Shown here piece by piece: positions 58,594 through 64,000 of a stretch of DNA of 64,000 nt. The stretch covers positions 186,001-250,000 of the forward strand of contig JAJQDP010000006.1 in the NCBI GenBank assembly GCA_021202155.1, in the 5' to 3' direction. The notes under the pieces were generated by a model. It had not been told where the DNA came from. It worked only from the letters and a program-made list of their open reading frames with translations, and did no database searches. The DNA comes from Oscillospiraceae bacterium (GTDB taxonomy: Bacteria > Bacillota > Clostridia > Oscillospirales > Ruminococcaceae). Positions within the stretch are counted from its first letter, which is position 1. Each line of letters opens with the position of its first letter. A program made the position numbers and the translations under genes.

Positions 58594-59967
58594 ATGTCTA
58601 AGTATTTCGGAACCGATGGGTTTCGGGGTGAGGCTAACGTCGGACTTACGGCGGAGCACGCTTTCAAGGTTGGAAGATTTTTGGGATGGTATTACACCGA
58701 GCTTCGCCATCGTAATGGCGACGACAGCCCGGCTAAAATAGTTATAGGAAAAGACACCCGGCGTTCGAGCTATATGTTTGAGTATTCCCTCGGAGGAGGC
58801 TTGACCGCTTCCGGAGCGGACGCTTATCTGCTCCACGTCACGACCACTCCGTCGGTGGCACACGTCGTCGCTACTGAGGATTTCGACTGCGGAATCATGA
58901 TTTCCGCAAGCCACAATCCATACTACGACAACGGCATCAAGCTCATCGGGACGAGTGGCGAGAAGATGGACGAAGAGGTTATTTCCCTCGTTGAGGATTA
59001 TCTTGACGGCAAGCTGAATGTCTTTGGGAAAGACTACCCCGAGATTCCGTTCGCGCACAAGGAAAAAATCGGCAGGACTGTCGACTACATCGAGGGCAGA
59101 AACCGCTACATAGGCTATCTTATCTCTCTCGGAATGTTCTCATTCCGTGGCGTCAAGGTCGGGCTCGACTGCGCCAACGGCTCAAGCTGGCACATTGCGA
59201 AGGCTGTTTTCGACGCATTGGGAGCTAAGACATATGCCATAAACACCGAGCCGAACGGGTTCAATATAAACGATAATGCGGGTTCTACCCATATCGAAGC
59301 TCTGCAGAAGCATGTTTTGGAGAACCACCTCGATGTCGGATTCGCCTATGACGGCGACGCAGACAGGTGCATAGCGGTCGATGAGAAGGGAAACGTCGTC
59401 ACCGGCGACCACATTTTATACATATGCGGAAAGTACATGCGCTCACGTGGGGAGCTCCCGAATAACACGGTTGTAACTACGGTCATGTCGAACCTCGGAC
59501 TCTACAAGGCTTTTGACCGCGAGGGAATCGACTATGCCAAAACCGCTGTCGGCGACAAGTATGTTTATGAATATATGAGTGCGAACGGCTGTCGCCTTGG
59601 CGGCGAGCAGTCGGGACACATCATCTTCTCAAAGTATTCGGGAACAGGCGACGGAATCCTCACGAGCTTAAAGCTCATGGAGGTCATACTTTCCGAGAAG
59701 AAGACGCTGTCCCAGCTCTGCGAGGGATTGCTTATCTACCCGCAGTTACTGGTGAACGTGAAAGTAGCTGATAAAGAAGCAACTCTCAACGACCCGAAGG
59801 TAAAAGAGGCTATCGAGAGTGCGTCTCAGGCACTTGGCGATTCGGGAAGGATTTTAGTGAGAGCATCCGGGACAGAGCCGCTGGTCAGAGTTATGGCGGA
59901 AGCCGAGACGGAAGAATTATGTAAGAAATATACGGATGAGATAGTAGGGGTTATTAAGGCAATATAA
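58594..59967 (+). CDS. glmM: Phosphoglucosamine mutase
   Basis: 457-residue enzyme converting glucosamine-6-phosphate to glucosamine-1-phosphate for UDP-GlcNAc and cell-wall synthesis. MSKYFGTDGFRG opening, the phosphoserine loop SASHNPYYDNGIKL near residue 105, the metal loop DGDADR and the C-terminal phosphate-binding RASGTEPLVRVM are present. The ATG at 58594 follows AAGGAGAC. It is followed by glmS, the preceding step of the pathway. Confidence 0.97.
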   Translation: MSKYFGTDGFRGEANVGLTAEHAFKVGRFLGWYYTELRHRNGDDSPAKIVIGKDTRRSSYMFEYSLGGGLTASGADAYLLHVTTTPSVAHVVATEDFDCGIMISASHNPYYDNGIKLIGTSGEKMDEEVISLVEDYLDGKLNVFGKDYPEIPFAHKEKIGRTVDYIEGRNRYIGYLISLGMFSFRGVKVGLDCANGSSWHIAKAVFDALGAKTYAINTEPNGFNINDNAGSTHIEALQKHVLENHLDVGFAYDGDADRCIAVDEKGNVVTGDHILYICGKYMRSRGELPNNTVVTTVMSNLGLYKAFDREGIDYAKTAVGDKYVYEYMSANGCRLGGEQSGHIIFSKYSGTGDGILTSLKLMEVILSEKKTLSQLCEGLLIYPQLLVNVKVADKEATLNDPKVKEAIESASQALGDSGRILVRASGTEPLVRVMAEAETEELCKKYTDEIVGVIKAI

Positions 59968-59977
59968 CTTCTGTGCA

Positions 59978-60078
59978 GACGACTTGACTGCGTCAAGTCG
60001 GCAACTTTCGCCGTTGGCGAAAGTTGCACCCCTCAGGCGGCTACGCCGCCAGCTCCCCTTGTCAGGGGAGCCTTAAGT
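59978..60078. repeat. Hairpin element R10, half copy (CAG type) between glmM and glmS
   Basis: Two flank palindromes, GACTTGACTGCGTCAAGTC and GCAACTTTCGCC/GGCGAAAGTTGC, then GCACCCCT, CAGGCGGC-TACG-CCGCCAG, AGCTCCCC-TTGTC-AGGGGAGC. The flank palindromes are variants of those at R7. There is no glmS ribozyme here. Confidence 0.82.
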
Positions 60079-60112
60079 GCTCTTTACGACTGTAACAAAG
60101 GAGGCAAAAATT

Positions 60113-61951
60113 ATGTGTGGTATTGTTGGATATTCGGGATTGAAGCAGGCGGGTCCGATGCTTTTGGATGGGCTTTCGAGGCTTGAGTATCGCGGATATG
60201 ACTCTGCCGGAATCGCCGTCAGGGATGGCGACGGGGAGATTAATATCGTCAAGGCTAAGGGCAGGCTTTCAGTTCTCATCGAGAAGACCGACGGGGGAAA
60301 GTCTCTTTCCGGAACATGCGGAGTCGGGCACACAAGATGGGCGACGCACGGCGCACCCTCCGAGATAAACGCCCATCCCCATCATTCTGACGACGGCAAC
60401 GTTGTCGGAATCCACAACGGAATTATCGAGAATTATAAAGAGCTCAAGGAGCTGTTGGAGAAAAACGGCTACAGCTTCTACTCCTCCACTGACACCGAGG
60501 TTGCCATCAAACTCATCGACTACTATTATAAAAAGGGCTCTGAAAGCCCGATTGAAGCTTTGACCAGAGCCATGACGAGAATCAGCGGCTCATATGCCTT
60601 TGCAGTGATGTTCAAGGACTATCCTGACGAGATTTTTGCCGCAAGAAAAGACAGTCCGATTATTGTCGGCGTCAACGGCGACGAGTCGTTCTTAGCTTCT
60701 GATGTCCCTGCTATCTTAAAGTATACAAGAAGCGTCTACTACATCGGGAACTACGAGATTGCGCACCTTTCGGGCGGGAAAGTCGACTTCTACAATATCG
60801 ACGGCGAGAAGATTGAAAAAGAGCCAAGCGAGATAAAATGGGACGCCGCAACCGCCGAAAAAGCGGGCTACGAGCATTTCATGATAAAGGAAATTCACGA
60901 ACAGCCGGAAGCGGTGAAGAATACGCTTTCCTCGGTCATTCACAATGGGAAAATCGACCTGAGTCCGGTCGGGGTCTCGGATGAAGAGCTTAAGAGCATA
61001 AGCCAGATTTACATAGTCGCATGTGGCTCGGCATACCACGTCGGAGCGGTCATGCAGTATGTGATTGAAGATTTAGCGGGAATTCCCGTGCGGGTTGAGC
61101 TTGCCTCCGAATTCAGGTATCGCAAACCGGTTTTAGATAAGAACGGTCTCTGCATCATCATCAGCCAGTCGGGAGAGACGGCTGACAGCTTAGCGGCACT
61201 TCGTGAAGCCAAGAACCGTGGGCTTCGGACTCTTGCCATCGTCAACGTTGTCGGAAGTTCAATCGCTCGCGAGGCGGACAACGTCTTCTACACGCTTGCC
61301 GGTCCCGAGATTGCCGTCGCGACCACCAAGGCATATTCGGCACAGTTGGTTGCCGGGTACACCTTTGCTGTTCAGCTTGCCTATGTTTTGGGAAGACTTG
61401 ACGATGCCAAGTACACTGATTTGATAGGAGAATTACTCGCGCTCCCCGGGAAGATTGAGAAGATTCTTGAAGATAAAGAGCGGCTTCAGTGGTTCGCCGC
61501 GAAGCAGTCGTCGTCTACGGACATATTCTTCATCGGACGCGGCATCGACTATGCCATAAGCCTTGAGGGAAGCCTCAAGATGAAGGAAATCTCCTACATC
61601 CACTCGGAATCCTACGCCGCCGGCGAGCTTAAGCACGGTGCCATAAGCCTCATTGAGGACGGAACGTTGGTCGTCGGTTGCCTCACCCAGAGTGAGCTCT
61701 ACGAGAAGACGGTCAGCAACATGGTCGAGTGCCAGTCACGCGGCGCGTACCTCATGGCGGTCACCACCGAGGGCAACTACAACACCGAGGACATCGCCGA
61801 CTTCACCGTCTACATTCCCGAAACCGACTCCCACTTCGCGGCATCGCTTGCAGTAGTCCCGCTACAGCTCATGAGCTACTACGTCTCCCTTGCCAAGGGA
61901 TTGGATGTAGATAAGCCGAGGAATTTAGCGAAGAGTGTGACGGTGGAATAG
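60113..61951 (+). CDS. glmS: Glutamine-fructose-6-phosphate aminotransferase
   Basis: 612-residue enzyme making glucosamine-6-phosphate. The catalytic Cys follows the initiator Met (MCGIVGYSG). The glutaminase domain shows YRGYDSAGI, GHTRWATHG and HNGIIEN. Two SIS isomerase domains follow (SQSGETADSLAAL; SYAAGELKHGAIS) and the end DKPRNLAKSVTVE is standard. The start at 60113 follows AAAGGAGGC. Probably cotranscribed with glmM. Confidence 0.98.
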   Translation: MCGIVGYSGLKQAGPMLLDGLSRLEYRGYDSAGIAVRDGDGEINIVKAKGRLSVLIEKTDGGKSLSGTCGVGHTRWATHGAPSEINAHPHHSDDGNVVGIHNGIIENYKELKELLEKNGYSFYSSTDTEVAIKLIDYYYKKGSESPIEALTRAMTRISGSYAFAVMFKDYPDEIFAARKDSPIIVGVNGDESFLASDVPAILKYTRSVYYIGNYEIAHLSGGKVDFYNIDGEKIEKEPSEIKWDAATAEKAGYEHFMIKEIHEQPEAVKNTLSSVIHNGKIDLSPVGVSDEELKSISQIYIVACGSAYHVGAVMQYVIEDLAGIPVRVELASEFRYRKPVLDKNGLCIIISQSGETADSLAALREAKNRGLRTLAIVNVVGSSIAREADNVFYTLAGPEIAVATTKAYSAQLVAGYTFAVQLAYVLGRLDDAKYTDLIGELLALPGKIEKILEDKERLQWFAAKQSSSTDIFFIGRGIDYAISLEGSLKMKEISYIHSESYAAGELKHGAISLIEDGTLVVGCLTQSELYEKTVSNMVECQSRGAYLMAVTTEGNYNTEDIADFTVYIPETDSHFAASLAVVPLQLMSYYVSLAKGLDVDKPRNLAKSVTVE

Positions 61952-61954
61952 ACC

Positions 61955-62127
61955 CCGTGCGAAACGCGCTCGCCCTATGGGCTCGCGCACCCCTCAGGCG
62001 CGCCTTGCGCCAGCTCCCCTTTCAGGGGAGCCTTTTTTGTGCCTCTTTGTAAGCTTTTGAGAGAATAATAAAAGCCTCCCCTGAAAGGGGAGGGGAACCG
62101 CCGGCGTAAGCCGGTGGTGGAGGGGTT
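61955..62127. repeat. Modular hairpin element R11
   Basis: Complete copy, orientation B, core 61987-62127, between the convergent glmS and RNA methyltransferase genes and touching the latter's stop codon. CAG-type half GGCGC-GCCTT-GCGCC, AGCTCCCC-TTTC-AGGGGAGC with T run, spacer, CCTCCCC-TGAA-AGGGGAGG, ACCGCCGGC-GTAA-GCCGGTGGT, GAGGGG. The T run makes it a likely glmS terminator. Confidence 0.86.
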
Positions 62128-63242
62128 TACAAGTAATACTGATACAACCAGCACCGTATCATACCATTATAGAGCTTCCGTCTCTTATCGGCTTTTTTGC
62201 CGAAGAGGCGTTCAAACTCTTCGTGCGGGGAGATGATGTAGCAGGGGTGGTCTTTTGAAGGGACGAGAACCTGCCCCATCACCTTATAGAGCTCCTCCGC
62301 TTCCTTGAGCTCAAGGAGGCGTTCGCCATAGGGCGGGTTGCAGACGGTGATTGTGCCGTCCTTGGGCTTGAAGCTCTTGATGTCGGCTTTCGCCGCTTTG
62401 ATGTAGTCCCCTACTCCCGCAAGCCTTGAGTTCTGAAGAGTCAGTGCAACCGCCAGCTCATCTATGTCCGAGCCTGTGCCGGTGAAGCCGCCACTCAGGT
62501 TCGCCTGCTCGCGGGCAAGGTCTCGCTCGGTCTTCCAGATGGTCTTCGGAATACTCTCCCAGCTTTCTGCGGAGAAGTGGCGCATAAGACCCGGCGCGAT
62601 TCTCATCGACTTGTATGCCGACTCGATAAGAAGCGTTCCGCTTCCGCACATCGGGTCGACAACCTGGCTTCCGGTCTTGACGCGGGCAAAATCGGCAATT
62701 GCGGCGGCGAGGGTTTCCTTGATGGGAGCCTCGTTTGCGTCCTTGCGATAGCCGCGCTTGTGAAGACCGACGCCGGAGGTGTCAAGATAGACTGTGCACC
62801 TGTCCTTATAGATGTTGAACTGAATCTGGTGGAGCGAGCCGGTTTCCTCGAAATGCTCGATTCCGTATTTTTTAGACAGCCTTGTGACTGCCGCCTTTTT
62901 TATTATCGACTGGCAATCGGGAATGCTGTGAAGCTGGGAATTCAGCGAGCTTCCCTTGACGGGGAATCTGTCAAATTTCCCGATGAAATTCTCGAACGGC
63001 AGTGCCTTCACGCCCTGGAATAGCTGTTCAAAGGTTTTCGCCTCGAAGCTCCCGAGCTCTATCATCACTCTCTCAGCGGTCGACAGTCTGATATTGGCTC
63101 TTGCGAGCATGGAAATATCGCCATCGAATGAGATTCTACCGTCCGAAACAGTAAGGTTCTCTCCGCCTATTCTCTTAATCTCAAAGGACAACACGCTCTC
63201 CACGCCGAAAAGGCAGGGACAGCAGTACCTTATCCCATCCAT
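62127..63242 (-). CDS. Class I SAM-dependent RNA methyltransferase (RlmL-type, THUMP)
   Basis: 371-residue methyltransferase: a THUMP-like N-terminal RNA-binding region (residues about 45-155) and a Rossmann domain with VDPMCGSGTLLIE (SAM-binding) near residue 195 and the N6/N2 catalytic motif NPPYGERL near residue 308. It resembles the single-domain YpsC/RlmL group that modifies a guanine in 23S rRNA; the exact target is inferred. The ATG at 63242 follows GAGGTG. Confidence 0.9.
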   Translation of the reverse strand: MDGIRYCCPCLFGVESVLSFEIKRIGGENLTVSDGRISFDGDISMLARANIRLSTAERVMIELGSFEAKTFEQLFQGVKALPFENFIGKFDRFPVKGSSLNSQLHSIPDCQSIIKKAAVTRLSKKYGIEHFEETGSLHQIQFNIYKDRCTVYLDTSGVGLHKRGYRKDANEAPIKETLAAAIADFARVKTGSQVVDPMCGSGTLLIESAYKSMRIAPGLMRHFSAESWESIPKTIWKTERDLAREQANLSGGFTGTGSDIDELAVALTLQNSRLAGVGDYIKAAKADIKSFKPKDGTITVCNPPYGERLLELKEAEELYKVMGQVLVPSKDHPCYIISPHEEFERLFGKKADKRRKLYNGMIRCWLYQYYL

Positions 63243-63317
63243 CAAAACACCTCAATGTTATTTCATATTACCAATGGCAATGCATTTGCGGGCGGATAAT
63301 ATCTGCCCCTACAATTT

Positions 63318-64000
63318 TTAATAAAACTCTCTGAGAATCTCAGTGATATACGTGTAGTTATTTCCGGTCAGCTCGATATAGTCGTTCAGATCGACGCCGT
63401 CGGTGACGATGCAGGCTGTTGCACTTGAAGAGAGTGCAGAAAGTGTCTCATCAAGCTCGGTGACCTCGTGAACGCCCGAGCAGGTTGCCGGGATGTTGGT
63501 CTTCTTGTAGTACCCTATAGCAGTGCTTGTGCAGTTGCTTCCGGCGATAAGTCCGGTCTCGGTGCAGTATTCACGGGTTACGACCGACGAGCAGGTGTCA
63601 AATGTCGTGACCTCTCCCGCGTCAGCTATGTCTCCGAAAATATTCTTCCACATGACCGCCGAGCCGTAGCAGTTGTCGGTGTCAATCTCCTCGGGGGTGT
63701 CGTGACCAATCCAGAGACCGGTCACATACTCGGGAGTACAACCGATGAACCAGAGGTCGCACCAGTCCTGGGTTGTACCGGTTTTCGCGATGAGCTCAAC
63801 GTTGTCAAGCTTGGCGTTACGCGCCGTTCCTCTTGAGGAGGAGACGACCGATTCGAGCATTCTGTTCATGACATACGCTGTGGATTCGTCGATGACCTGC
63901 TCTCCGACAAGAGAGTGCGTGTAGATAGCCTCGCCGGTGCTGTCCAAAATTCTTGTAATAAACGTTGACTCATAGTACTTTCCGCCGTTGCCGAAAATCT
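63318..64000 (-). CDS. Class A penicillin-binding protein, C-terminal part
   Basis: The last 226 or so residues of a PBP1A-type enzyme; the rest lies beyond the window. The transpeptidase KTG box is seen as IAKTGTTQDWCDLWF followed by WIGHDTPEEID. The C-terminal extension after about residue 130 of this part is Cys- and Thr-containing and unrecognised. The enzyme would polymerise and cross-link peptidoglycan at the outer membrane face. The frame is open to position 64000, where it reads GNGGKYYEST. Confidence 0.92.
   Translation of the reverse strand, partial: IFGNGGKYYESTFITRILDSTGEAIYTHSLVGEQVIDESTAYVMNRMLESVVSSSRGTARNAKLDNVELIAKTGTTQDWCDLWFIGCTPEYVTGLWIGHDTPEEIDTDNCYGSAVMWKNIFGDIADAGEVTTFDTCSSVVTREYCTETGLIAGSNCTSTAIGYYKKTNIPATCSGVHEVTELDETLSALSSSATACIVTDGVDLNDYIELTGNNYTYITEILREFY

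Noticed and set aside
59968-60112. Possible glmS ribozyme upstream of glmS
   Set aside because: The 145-base gap is filled by repeat element R10 and the ribosome binding site; the ribozyme core sequence is not present.

Overview
The window reads as a chromosomal segment of a spore-forming, anaerobic Gram-positive bacterium of the class Clostridia. An Oscillospiraceae/Ruminococcaceae-like gut organism is the best guess. This rests on the germination protease gene gpr beside rpsT, a T-box before hisS-aspS, near-consensus sigma-A promoters with AGGAGG-type ribosome binding sites, and families common in that group (CmpB-type membrane protein, ECF sigma/DUF4179 pairs, DUF624, HPr-like proteins). 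No rRNA, CRISPR array, prophage or transposase gene was found. One tRNA, tRNA-Ser(GCU), is present.

Layout, left to right. 1-6.9 kb: housekeeping genes (der, rpmF, yceD, a P-loop protein, pgi, a DacF-like protein whose three catalytic motifs are all lost, an HPr-like protein without its phospho-histidine, mtaB). 6.9-11.1 kb: a candidate peptide-signalling locus. An HTH-TPR regulator of RRNPP/PlcR type is convergent with a small secreted acidic peptide. The peptide gene is divergent from an exported operon (M23 peptidase, lipoprotein), followed by an FnIII-type secreted protein. Three 19-bp direct repeats lie between the two divergent -35 boxes. 11.2-14.9 kb: glycolytic operon pgk-tpiA-gpmI. 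15-20.2 kb: two tandem FtsX-like permeases sharing 239 identical bases. 20.4-24.7 kb: pyridoxal-type kinase and trmL, a 59-residue protein, and a three-gene membrane-protein operon. 24.9-29.1 kb: MarR regulator with a heterodimeric ABC exporter. 29.2-31.6 kb: hairpin array, tRNA-Ser, a MATE gene with an in-frame stop, and a deletion scar joining a yfcE start to a DUF4179 end.

31.6-42.3 kb: ECF sigma/anti-sigma pair, lipoprotein, fRMsr, membrane alpha/beta hydrolase, GT8, YhcG nuclease, nitroreductase, CmpB-like protein, then two adjacent toxin-antitoxin modules (MntA-HepT and a DUF3990-type protein with an HTH protein) that end convergently. 42.3-45.5 kb: copper resistance (csoR and a copA with an in-frame CopZ-like tail). 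45.6-47.5 kb: beta-solenoid surface protein with an attenuator-like leader. 47.8-51.4 kb: hisS-aspS under a T-box. 51.4-54 kb: mgsA-like, Thr-rich lipoprotein, rpsT with a structured leader, gpr. 54.2-57.6 kb: two paralogous sugar-binding-type lipoproteins without permeases. 57.8-64 kb: ParE/Phd module, glmM, glmS, an RNA methyltransferase, and the C-terminal part of a class A penicillin-binding protein.

The most striking non-coding signal is a family of at least eleven intergenic elements, all between 31.6 and 62.1 kb, mostly starting within a few bases of a stop codon. Each is built from GC-rich hairpins whose stems differ completely between copies but pair perfectly. Many are closed by TTCG-like tetraloops, and complete copies combine two different half-types in a fixed relative arrangement. 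The peptide-regulator locus at 7.9-11.1 kb and this repeat family are the two best candidates for undescribed biology.
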